From the NCBI GenBank assembly GCA_031284225.1, contig JAITAH010000026.1:1-15519 (forward strand): 15,519 nucleotides of DNA, in the 5' to 3' direction. The DNA comes from Dysgonamonadaceae bacterium. GTDB taxonomy: Bacteria > Bacteroidota > Bacteroidia > Bacteroidales > Azobacteroidaceae. Numbering within the stretch: position 1 is the first letter of the stretch; each line of letters opens with the position of its first letter. This document shows positions 1-5,615 of this stretch, in pieces. The notes beneath the pieces were generated by a model that did no database searches, was not told the origin of the DNA, and saw only the letters and a list, made by a program, of their open reading frames with translations. The position numbers and the translations under genes are program-made.

Positions 1-1068
1 ATTTTGCCTTTTACATGGTCGTTTAGTCCCAATACAACGGTAACCAGCGAACGGCTCTCAATGGTTCCCCAGACCACAGGATTTACTCTTACTATTCCTG
101 CGGGCGCGATACAGTTGACGGGCGTTACAACACAAAATGCCGCGAGTATTTCGTTTACCAACGCGCTGGAGGCGGGTAAAAGATACACGATAAGCGTAAA
201 ACTTGTAAAAATGATTTATACGAAGTTTGCTTCGAGCAATATTTACTGGGATGACAGTGATGCGGATCCTACTAAACATAAACTTACGTTTAAACCTTAC
301 AGTAACCGTCCGGATACGGTTCCCGAAAACAACTATCAGGGAGTATTTTTCAAATGGGGTTCATTGATAGGCGCTTCGCCGGCAGGTTATCTCAATTCGA
401 GTTTTAACCAAACGGATATTGTTTATGTTCCTTCCTATAATTCAGGTATTTCTTCAACATGGAGCGCCACCACTGGTTATGTGTGGAGGGACATCCTTAA
501 TCCAACGGGAGAAGACAGTAAAACTCATACTGATCGGAACAATAATTGGGTGATTCTTCCTGCCCAGAACGATCCTGTTGATGATTGGACGACTGCTCTT
601 ACCGGCGATATATGCCAATACATTTCAAAGACCCAGGGTATGGTTGATGGTATTGGTAACGCATTGTATCGTTTACCGACGTCGAATGAGTTTGGTTCGG
701 ATGAAACCGACAATACATGGAGTGGTAATAAGAATGGATGGTCGAGAGTGGATGGTCCTAATGGTAACGCCACTTCGGGTTCCTGGAATCAGAATTATGA
801 ACATCCCGATGCCACAGGTAAACGCACTACGATTCGTTCCGGAGCTTTCTATGGTCCTACGGCTAACTTCTTCCCCGCGTCTGGGGGACGTAACAACACA
901 ATTGGGAACATGCTCAATGTGGGCAACTCCGGCTACTACTGGAGTGGATCGGTGAACTGTACATCCAATGAGGTCGATTACAACTTGGGCTTCTCCAATG
1001 TGGACATCAACCCTTTCGCCAGCAATGCTCGTTATAACGGCTTCCCTGTCCGCTGCGTTCTTCAATAA
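1..1068 (+). CDS. Fimbrillin-like surface protein with C-terminal FISUMP/C-type-lectin-like domain (5' partial)
   Basis: The frame is open from base 1 to the TAA at 1066-1068, so the true start lies upstream; the TTG at 4 is not a convincing start. The N-terminal part carries the fimbrillin-type pattern EAGKRYTISVKLVK (about residues 57-70), followed by SNIYWDD and YQGVFFKWGSLIG, a combination common in Bacteroidales fimbrillin-family proteins. The C-terminal part has YRLPTSNEFG (about 223-232), FFPASGGRN, GYYWSGS and the terminal GFPVRCV, which is the pattern of Fibrobacter-succinogenes-major-paralogous (FISUMP) or formylglycine-enzyme-like C-type-lectin folds. Such proteins are exported, surface-located and probably adhesive or ligand binding. 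The signal peptide is not in the window. The last 200 bases are rich in NNC codons compared with the AT-richer first half. Family assignment is good; ligand and exact role are unknown. Confidence 0.8.
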   Translation: MLPFTWSFSPNTTVTSERLSMVPQTTGFTLTIPAGAIQLTGVTTQNAASISFTNALEAGKRYTISVKLVKMIYTKFASSNIYWDDSDADPTKHKLTFKPYSNRPDTVPENNYQGVFFKWGSLIGASPAGYLNSSFNQTDIVYVPSYNSGISSTWSATTGYVWRDILNPTGEDSKTHTDRNNNWVILPAQNDPVDDWTTALTGDICQYISKTQGMVDGIGNALYRLPTSNEFGSDETDNTWSGNKNGWSRVDGPNGNATSGSWNQNYEHPDATGKRTTIRSGAFYGPTANFFPASGGRNNTIGNMLNVGNSGYYWSGSVNCTSNEVDYNLGFSNVDINPFASNARYNGFPVRCVLQ

Positions 1069-1076
1069 CGGAACGC
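1055..1076 (+). repeat. Stem-loop spanning the stop codon of the fimbrillin-like gene
   Basis: GCGTTC (1055-1060) and GAACGC (1071-1076) are perfect 6-bp inverted arms around a 10-base loop that contains the stop codon. No T-run follows, so it is a poor intrinsic terminator. It may be chance, a weak terminator, or a hairpin of the kind found next to diversity-generating-retroelement variable regions. Confidence 0.35.
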
Positions 1077-1213
1077 CATTTGTTTTCGCTCATTCGATTA
1101 TCAAAAATATCAACTGAATAACTAACTTAAAATGAATATCGGATATAATCCTCCATCAGGGAAACCGGCGGTGTTAGATAAAATTCTGCGGGTAGAATGA
1201 AATGCGATCAACG

Positions 1214-1265
1214 TTGCTCTGTTGTTCTGAGCAATGTTGTTTTGCTATTCCGAACAATGTTGTTC
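1214..1265. repeat. Short imperfect repeat cluster built on TGTTGTT
   Basis: TGTTGTT occurs at 1220-1226, 1235-1241 and 1258-1264. The last two sit inside the identical 10-mer CAATGTTGTT, 23 bases apart. Inverted pairs overlap the repeats: TTGCTC (1214-1219) with GAGCAA (1229-1234), AGCAA (1230-1234) with TTGCT (1242-1246), and GAACAA (1252-1257) with TTGTTC (1260-1265). The function is unknown. Confidence 0.5.
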
Positions 1266-1272
1266 AATTTAA

Positions 1273-1295
1273 AATACCCGGCAGGGTATTCCCTG
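1273..1295 (+). terminator. Two mutually exclusive small hairpins
   Basis: AATACCC (1273-1279) pairs with GGGTATT (1284-1290) around a 4-base loop. CAGGG (1282-1286) can instead pair with CCCTG (1291-1295). Both share GGG at 1284-1286, so only one can form at a time. No U-tract follows. It is a possible transcript end for the fimbrillin-like gene, weakly supported. Confidence 0.3.
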
Positions 1296-1508
1296 TCAAT
1301 AGAAAAGACACATAAACCGGCTACGCCGTAGGCGTTTCACGTCCGGATTGTTGCGGGCTTTGCCCTCGCCATTTGAGCTTGCGAAAAATCAATCCGGTTC
1401 AATACCGATGATTCCCGATTTTGGAAACATTCAGCCTCCTCAATACCTCTATCGTTCCTACATCTGAAAAAAATATTGTCGAACGCTGCGCACCGCCATT
1501 TTGCCTTT

Positions 1509-2591
1509 TTATGATAAAGCTGCCGACTGCACAAAATTCAAATATTTCCGAATCTTGAAAGCGGTAAAATATCCGAAGAACCGTTTTTTGAAAGCTTCCG
1601 GCGTGCGGGTGTGCCGATTGATTTCGGCGATCTTCTCAAGAAAATGTTCTTCCGTCAGAAACTTGCGGGTATGGACGGGTAAATCTCGCAAAAGTTCTTC
1701 CACCGCTGGCGCTTCCTGTCGAAAGAAGGAGCCGGTTTTGTCGAACAGATTTTTCAATTCGGTAAAGGCTTCGGGCGGGTATGGCGGTTGGCAAAACTGT
1801 TTTTCATTCACCATTTTGGCGATGGCAGGGCCGGTTCCGAAAGGAACGCGGTCGGAAATCCGGGCGGCAGGATAGACGCAGGTATCGGCAATAAATTGCG
1901 TATTCCCCAGAGGAAAAACTTTCTGAAGAAAATAAAAATCCTCGCCGGCCTGTTGTTTTCCCATCCCGCCCGCTTGCCGGTAGGTTTGAGCGGTAACGGC
2001 AAACGCCGAGCCGATGGTATAATAAGGATAGGGATAACCGGTAGCTTCCAGCGCCGATCGGTAGTCGCGCAAATAGGCTTCGTAACATTCGGTCGCTTTT
2101 CGGAGATCGTCGTTTTCCGGCAAATGTTCCACCGGATGATGAAATTCGATGGTCGCCGATTTCAACCGGTATTGTCGGAAGCGGCGGTATATCTCGGTCA
2201 GATAATTTTCGGCCACCGTACAGTCTGCGTCCAAGCTCACTACAATGCCTTGGGGGCGGTTTTCGGATTCAAATTGAGCGGCCGCCCTGTCCATGCCTGT
2301 TTTGCGGGGCAGTCCGGCGCCGGTTTGATGGCCGGGCAAATCTTCAACCATCCGGGGAGTCAGCCGTAAATCGGGCGTCGGGCGCGTTTGGGCAAACGCC
2401 ATCAACGCCTCGTAAGTTTGATGGTTGAATAGCCGGATCGGTTCCGGCGTTATCCGGTAAGAATTGATGATTACGATAATTTCCACACCGCAAGCGGGGC
2501 GCCGGCAAGCCCACAGGCTTTGCAGGGTTTGAATAATTTCCGGTTCGTTGTAACACGGAATGACGATTCGGATTTCGACGGGCAACGGCAT
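1509..2591 (-). CDS. Family 2 (GT-A fold) glycosyltransferase
   Basis: This 360-residue protein begins with a GT2 nucleotide-sugar-binding strand, RIVIPCYNEP (about residues 8-17). The metal-binding DxD motif appears as SLDADC (119-124). An acceptor-side motif follows: GGMGKQQAGEDFYFLQK (208-224), where E217-D218 match the catalytic ED of the fold. No transmembrane segment or signal peptide is visible, so it should act in the cytoplasm or at the membrane surface, transferring a sugar to a glycan or lipid-linked acceptor. The C-terminal 110 residues are mostly helical, with many Lys, Arg and Glu. The ATG at 2591 is preceded by a perfect -7 element at 2608-2615, giving a leader of about 10 bases. 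It is a single gene, divergent from the sigma-factor operon, with no glycan-synthesis neighbours to reveal its acceptor. Confidence 0.85.
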   Translation of the reverse strand: MPLPVEIRIVIPCYNEPEIIQTLQSLWACRRPACGVEIIVIINSYRITPEPIRLFNHQTYEALMAFAQTRPTPDLRLTPRMVEDLPGHQTGAGLPRKTGMDRAAAQFESENRPQGIVVSLDADCTVAENYLTEIYRRFRQYRLKSATIEFHHPVEHLPENDDLRKATECYEAYLRDYRSALEATGYPYPYYTIGSAFAVTAQTYRQAGGMGKQQAGEDFYFLQKVFPLGNTQFIADTCVYPAARISDRVPFGTGPAIAKMVNEKQFCQPPYPPEAFTELKNLFDKTGSFFRQEAPAVEELLRDLPVHTRKFLTEEHFLEKIAEINRHTRTPEAFKKRFFGYFTAFKIRKYLNFVQSAALS

Positions 2592-2607
2592 TTTCCGGGA
2601 TTTAGGG

Positions 2608-2615
2608 CAAAAGTA
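2608..2615 (-). promoter_or_regulatory. Bacteroidota -7 element for the glycosyltransferase gene
   Basis: On the minus strand the bases read TACTTTTG, a full match to the Bacteroidota -7 consensus TAnnTTTG, 16 bases upstream of the ATG at 2591. No clear TTG -33 box lies 19-21 bases further upstream. Confidence 0.5.
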
Positions 2616-2647
2616 AGAAAAATCGGCGGATTTTTTTTGATTATCAT

Positions 2648-2678
2648 TTGACCGGTTACGTTTTTTTCCGTATCATTG
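2648..2678 (+). promoter_or_regulatory. Bacteroidota -33/-7 promoter for the ECF sigma operon
   Basis: TTG at 2648-2650, a 20-base spacer, then TATCATTG at 2671-2678 (seven of eight to TAnnTTTG). A transcript starting about 7 bases downstream would exclude the TTG at 2676 and ATG at 2679, and supports translation from ATG 2697. Confidence 0.45.
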
Positions 2679-2696
2679 ATGAAGTTTTTGCAAGTC

Positions 2697-3248
2697 ATGG
2701 AACAGGAAAACATACAGGAATGGATTGTTCGCAGCAGACAAGGCGATACAAAAGCGTTCGAAAAGCTGGTTGTCGCATTTCAACCGCTTGTGTTTCGACT
2801 GTCGTTCCGCTTGCTGTGCAACGACGACGACGCTAAAGATATGGTGCAGGAGGTTTTTGTCAAAGTATGGCTACAATTGGACAAGTACAATCCCCGGTAC
2901 CGTTTTTCGACATGGGTGTATAAAATTGCCTGCAATAGCTGCCGCGACCGGCTCCGTTCCCTGCGGCATGCGCCGGAACCGGTGGGAACCTCGTTCGACG
3001 GAAAGAATATCGCCGCTTCGGACAATGTAGAAACGGCTCTCATCAACCGCGAATTGAAGGAACTGATTTTATATTTTACCGGCGGGCTGCCTCCCAAACA
3101 GAAAATAGTCTTCACGTTGAGCGATCTGGAAGATATGGAGCCGGACGAGATAGAACAAATCACCGGATGGTCGGCCGGACGGATCAAAAGCAATCTGCAC
3201 CTGGCGCGAAAGTACATCAAAAGTAAAATAGACGCAATAACATTATAA
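2697..3248 (+). CDS. ECF-family RNA polymerase sigma factor
   Basis: Starting at ATG 2697 the protein has 183 residues, normal for an ECF sigma factor. Region 2 spans about residues 20-89: AFEKLVVAFQP, then the DDAKDMVQEVFVKVWLQL core-binding helix and the FSTWVYKIACNSCRDRLR promoter-recognition segment. Region 4 spans about 131-178: LPPKQKIVFTLSDLEDMEPDEI, followed by the helix-turn-helix TGWSAGRIKSNLHLARK. It directs RNA polymerase to a small regulon, probably including its own operon. The following small membrane protein starts 3 bases after the stop and is the likely partner or anti-sigma. Start choice rests on the promoter at 2648-2678. It is distinct from the FecR-paired ECF class, as no FecR gene follows. 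Confidence 0.92.
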   Translation: MEQENIQEWIVRSRQGDTKAFEKLVVAFQPLVFRLSFRLLCNDDDAKDMVQEVFVKVWLQLDKYNPRYRFSTWVYKIACNSCRDRLRSLRHAPEPVGTSFDGKNIAASDNVETALINRELKELILYFTGGLPPKQKIVFTLSDLEDMEPDEIEQITGWSAGRIKSNLHLARKYIKSKIDAITL

Positions 3249-3251
3249 ATC

Positions 3252-3650
3252 ATGGAAAGTAAGAAAATCGCCTGCGAAGAACTAATTAATTATCTACGGA
3301 GCGTTGCGCCGGCGCCCGATCGTCCGGAAGAACTGACGCAACGCATTATCGCACGAATCGAACGGATGGAGAAGAATAAACGCAAACGTATCGTCGTGCG
3401 CGTTACAGGATGGTTGTCGGGAGTCGCTGCCGGCTTGCTGCTTGGTCTGCTGTTGTTCGAAACCGTTCAGCCGGCGCTTGTCCGCTCGTCCGGCGACAAA
3501 GTGGCGATGCAAACCGAAATAACCGTTAACATGGAATGCCGTAAAACGGATATTGCCGAAAGAATGAAAGAAAAATTGGAACGAAAGAGCAGAAAAGAAC
3601 AAATCTATTCCGCCTGTTTAAGTAAACTGTCCGCTCCTGCGAAAGAATAA
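3252..3650 (+). CDS. Small single-pass membrane protein, putative anti-sigma factor
   Basis: This 132-residue protein has a short cytoplasmic N-terminus containing helix-prone PEELTQRIIARIERMEKNKRKR (about 25-46). One transmembrane helix follows at about 51-71 (VTGWLSGVAAGLLLGLLLF), then a charged region of about 60 residues that should be periplasmic. The basic NKRKR before the helix fits an N-in orientation. Its start is 3 bases after the sigma-factor stop, the usual place for a membrane anti-sigma. It lacks the HxxxCxxC zinc-binding motif of ZAS-type anti-sigmas and shows no FecR domain, so the assignment rests on position and topology only. It may sequester the sigma factor at the membrane and release it on an envelope signal. 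Confidence 0.55.
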   Translation: MESKKIACEELINYLRSVAPAPDRPEELTQRIIARIERMEKNKRKRIVVRVTGWLSGVAAGLLLGLLLFETVQPALVRSSGDKVAMQTEITVNMECRKTDIAERMKEKLERKSRKEQIYSACLSKLSAPAKE

Positions 3651-3667
3651 TCTGAAAAACACAAGTC

Positions 3668-4738
3668 ATGAAAACGAAAAATAAAATGTTCCATGCAATG
3701 GTCGCCGGAATACTGATGTGCGGCCTGACATCCTGCTTCACCCGCTACCGGGTGGCGACAACCATCCATTCCGACGGTTCCTGCCTGCGGGAAATCTATG
3801 CCCGGGGCGATTCGGCGTTTTTAGCCGGCGACTTGTCCCGCAATCCCTACCTGTTTTCGCTCGATTCGTCGTGGCAGATTACGTTGCCGGATACCGCCGG
3901 ACAGCCCGAAAGATATAACGTAAAAATCGGTAAAACCTTCCGTACCGTTGCGGCGCTTTCCACCGGCTTGCAGGTGGAAGAACGTTTTCGCCCGCTGGCC
4001 GTTCCGGAGGAAACCCTGCATAAACGTTTCCGGTGGTTTTATACTTATTATACTTTCAAAGCGTCGTATCCCGGCATTTCCGAAAAAATACCGGTAGCGA
4101 TTGACCGATATATGAACCGGGACGAACAGAAACTGTGGTTTCAGGGTGATTTTTCGACCTGTTCGGGGATGACCGGATGGGAAGTAAAAGAAAAAATGGA
4201 CGAGATTGAAACCCATTTTTATCAATGGTATGCAAGAAACATTTACGAAGCGTACATCGAAGCCGTTTGCAGAAATGAGGCCGGCTGTCCGTATCTTTCC
4301 CAACTGTCGGCGGTAAAAGACGCGCTGTTTGAAACAAAATGGGGAAAAGCCGAATTGAATGACAGTCTGTTGTCCCCCGAAGAAATATACCGGATGCTTG
4401 ACGAATCTTTCCACACCGGTTGGTTTTCGGATTACTATGAAGCTCGGAAACAGGCTATCGAAGATCTGTGCGCCGCACGTATGCAGGAAGACTTACTGTC
4501 GAAAGAAATTGAATACCGGTTGACGATTCCGGGAAAGCTTGTCTGTACCAATGCGCCGCTTATTCATCAAGATACCTTGACGTGGAACATCACCGCTCTG
4601 CGGCTGATACCGGGCGACTACGAACTGACAGCCACCTCCCGTACCTTTCATCCGTGGGCGGTTGCCGTGGTTGCTTTTCTCGCGGCCTTGTCCGTATATT
4701 GCCTGATTCGGGTAAAAAAATATAGGAACGGCGTATAA
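3668..4738 (+). CDS. Lipoprotein with C-terminal transmembrane helix, third gene of the sigma operon
   Basis: The 356-residue protein has a signal peptide with lipobox LTSC, lipidated at Cys23, followed by FTRYRVATTIHSDGSC. The body (about 24-327) contains many aromatic and charged residues, including a Tyr/Phe-rich stretch at 120-130, and no family I can name with confidence. The C-terminus has a hydrophobic helix WAVAVVAFLAALSVYCLIRV (about 330-349) ending in KKYR, which by the positive-inside rule points to the cytoplasm. It would thus be anchored at both ends, most simply in the inner membrane with a periplasmic body. It starts 17 bases after the preceding gene, so it is very likely cotranscribed with the sigma and anti-sigma-like genes. 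It may be a sensor for that pair; this is inference from context. Confidence 0.6.
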   Translation: MKTKNKMFHAMVAGILMCGLTSCFTRYRVATTIHSDGSCLREIYARGDSAFLAGDLSRNPYLFSLDSSWQITLPDTAGQPERYNVKIGKTFRTVAALSTGLQVEERFRPLAVPEETLHKRFRWFYTYYTFKASYPGISEKIPVAIDRYMNRDEQKLWFQGDFSTCSGMTGWEVKEKMDEIETHFYQWYARNIYEAYIEAVCRNEAGCPYLSQLSAVKDALFETKWGKAELNDSLLSPEEIYRMLDESFHTGWFSDYYEARKQAIEDLCAARMQEDLLSKEIEYRLTIPGKLVCTNAPLIHQDTLTWNITALRLIPGDYELTATSRTFHPWAVAVVAFLAALSVYCLIRVKKYRNGV

Positions 4739-4745
4739 ATTTCCA

Positions 4746-4814
4746 GGGTCAACGCACGAAAATATACTTGTATCGATTTCCTGACGCAAAGTTAATATTT
4801 TCGTGCGTTGACCC
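4746..4814. repeat. 20-bp perfect inverted repeat between convergent genes
   Basis: GGGTCAACGCACGAAAATAT (4746-4765) is the exact reverse complement of 4795-4814; the loop is 29 bases. With one bulged C the arms extend to CAGGG/CCCCTG. It lies 7 bases after the lipoprotein stop and 43 bases beyond the nitroreductase stop, so it could act as a two-way transcript end, although neither side has a T-run. The arm length and short interior also fit a tiny transposon-derived element. The loop carries TAACTTTG on the minus strand (4787-4794), a full match to the -7 consensus. Confidence 0.7.
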
Positions 4815-4857
4815 CTGATTGATTTTCGGGTGATTAAAAGGAAGCCATTGCTCCTGT

Positions 4858-5457
4858 TTATTCAATAAATTTCACCTTACTTATATCGCGTGGACGAGCT
4901 TCCGGAGCTTCATCTTTATAACCCAAAGCTACTGCAAAAATCACTTCGTGCGATTCGGGTAAATCGAGCGCTGTCATAATGTCTTTCGCATCCGGATGAG
5001 TAGGGATTCCTCCCATGTTACCTAAGACGACCGTTCCCAAATCCATGGCTTCTGCCATCAGCAAGATGTTCTGGGTGAGGAAACCGCAGTCGGCGCTGCT
5101 GATTCCACTGTGTTTATCTTTTGCAATGGCAATCAGCGTGGGCGCTCCGTATGAGAAGTTCGGATTGATGGCACGGATTTTTTCCATGAGTACGGGATTT
5201 TGAATAACCCTTACTTGCCACGACTGGCCGTTGCCGGCGCTGGGCGCATTGATGGCGCACTGAATAATAGTGTCTAACTGCGCTCTCGAAACCGGTTCGG
5301 GCTTATAAGCGCGTATGCTCCGGCGACTCAAAATGTTTTCATACACAATTTGTGCTTTGCTTAATTGGGAACTTGCCGATTCGGCAACCGGTTTCGTACA
5401 CGAAACAAATGCAGCCGCAAGGGCTACTGTTACTAATAGTTTTCTACATTTTTCCAT
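4858..5457 (-). CDS. Nitroreductase-family lipoprotein (FMN-dependent oxidoreductase)
   Basis: The 199-residue protein has an N-terminal Sec/lipoprotein signal MEKCRKLLVTVALAAAFVSC, with Cys20 as likely lipidation site. A compact nitroreductase domain follows from about residue 35. Family features are ENILSRRSIRAYKPEPV (40-56, phosphate-contacting Arg/Ser), the FMN loop NAPSAGNGQSWQ (70-81), APTLIAIA (105-112), and CGFLTQNILLMAEAMDLGTVVLG (124-146). Such enzymes reduce nitro, quinone or flavin substrates with NAD(P)H. Export is unusual because FMN is made in the cytoplasm. The gene is convergent with the sigma operon and divergent from the AraC-type regulator, with 158 bases between the two starts. 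No strong minus-strand promoter was recognised. Confidence 0.88.
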   Translation of the reverse strand: MEKCRKLLVTVALAAAFVSCTKPVAESASSQLSKAQIVYENILSRRSIRAYKPEPVSRAQLDTIIQCAINAPSAGNGQSWQVRVIQNPVLMEKIRAINPNFSYGAPTLIAIAKDKHSGISSADCGFLTQNILLMAEAMDLGTVVLGNMGGIPTHPDAKDIMTALDLPESHEVIFAVALGYKDEAPEARPRDISKVKFIE

Positions 5458-5537
5458 TTTTCTTTATTTTTAGGATTGTTTTGCAAACATCGGTAAAATT
5501 AAAACAATTCAGGATGAAAAACTATCAAAAAGGGTTT

Positions 5538-5552
5538 GTTCTTTGACATATT
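5538..5552 (+). promoter_or_regulatory. boxA-like antitermination motif
   Basis: GTTCTTTGACATATT resembles, from memory, the boxA sequence that precedes Bacteroidota rRNA genes (GTTCTTTGACATATTG) and is related to E. coli boxA (GCTCTTTAACAAT). It lies 63 bases upstream of the AraC-type regulator on the same strand. In rRNA leaders boxA binds NusB-NusE (S10) to block premature termination. Whether it is transcribed and functional here is unknown. Confidence 0.35.
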
Positions 5553-5587
5553 TTAAAAAATAACAAAATGAATCCGAATTTTATATA

Positions 5588-5595
5588 TAATATTG
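5588..5595 (+). promoter_or_regulatory. Candidate -7 element for the AraC-type regulator
   Basis: TAATATTG matches TAnnTTTG at seven of eight positions, 20 bases before ATG 5616. The 9-mer ATAATATTG recurs at 6671-6679, at nearly the same distance from the ROK start. No TTG -33 box was found at the expected spacing. Confidence 0.3.
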
Positions 5596-5615
5596 TGGTG
5601 TGAATAATTGTAAAA

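Larger units (their letters stand above)
1069..1508. other. Gene-free stretch between convergent genes
   Basis: No convincing coding region was seen in this 440-base gap between the convergent fimbrillin-like and glycosyltransferase genes. It holds repeated TGTTGTT words (1214-1265), two overlapping alternative hairpins (1273-1295), a 13-base perfect inverted repeat (ACGCC-GTA-GGCGT, 1323-1335), and a longer-range pair CCGGATTG (1343-1350) / CAATCCGG (1390-1397). The pair encloses a small GGGC-TTT-GCCC hairpin at 1355-1365. Short open frames here lack family features. It may be a 3' UTR or terminator region, or a decayed mobile segment. Confidence 0.5.

Noticed and set aside
1069..1508. Template repeat or reverse transcriptase of a diversity-generating retroelement after the fimbrillin-like gene
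   Set aside because: No near-copy of the gene's 3' end and no reverse-transcriptase motif was seen in this gap or elsewhere in the window.
1788..2369. Plus-strand open frame opposite the glycosyltransferase
   Set aside because: The minus-strand frame carries clear GT2 motifs (IPCYNEP, DADC, ED); the plus-strand product has none.
2676..2696. Upstream TTG or ATG starts for the sigma factor
   Set aside because: They fall on or just after the predicted -7 element (2671-2678); ATG 2697 gives the usual ECF N-terminus.
3821..4414. Minus-strand open frame opposite the sigma-operon lipoprotein
   Set aside because: The plus-strand frame has a lipobox, a C-terminal membrane helix and operon spacing; the antisense product looks random.
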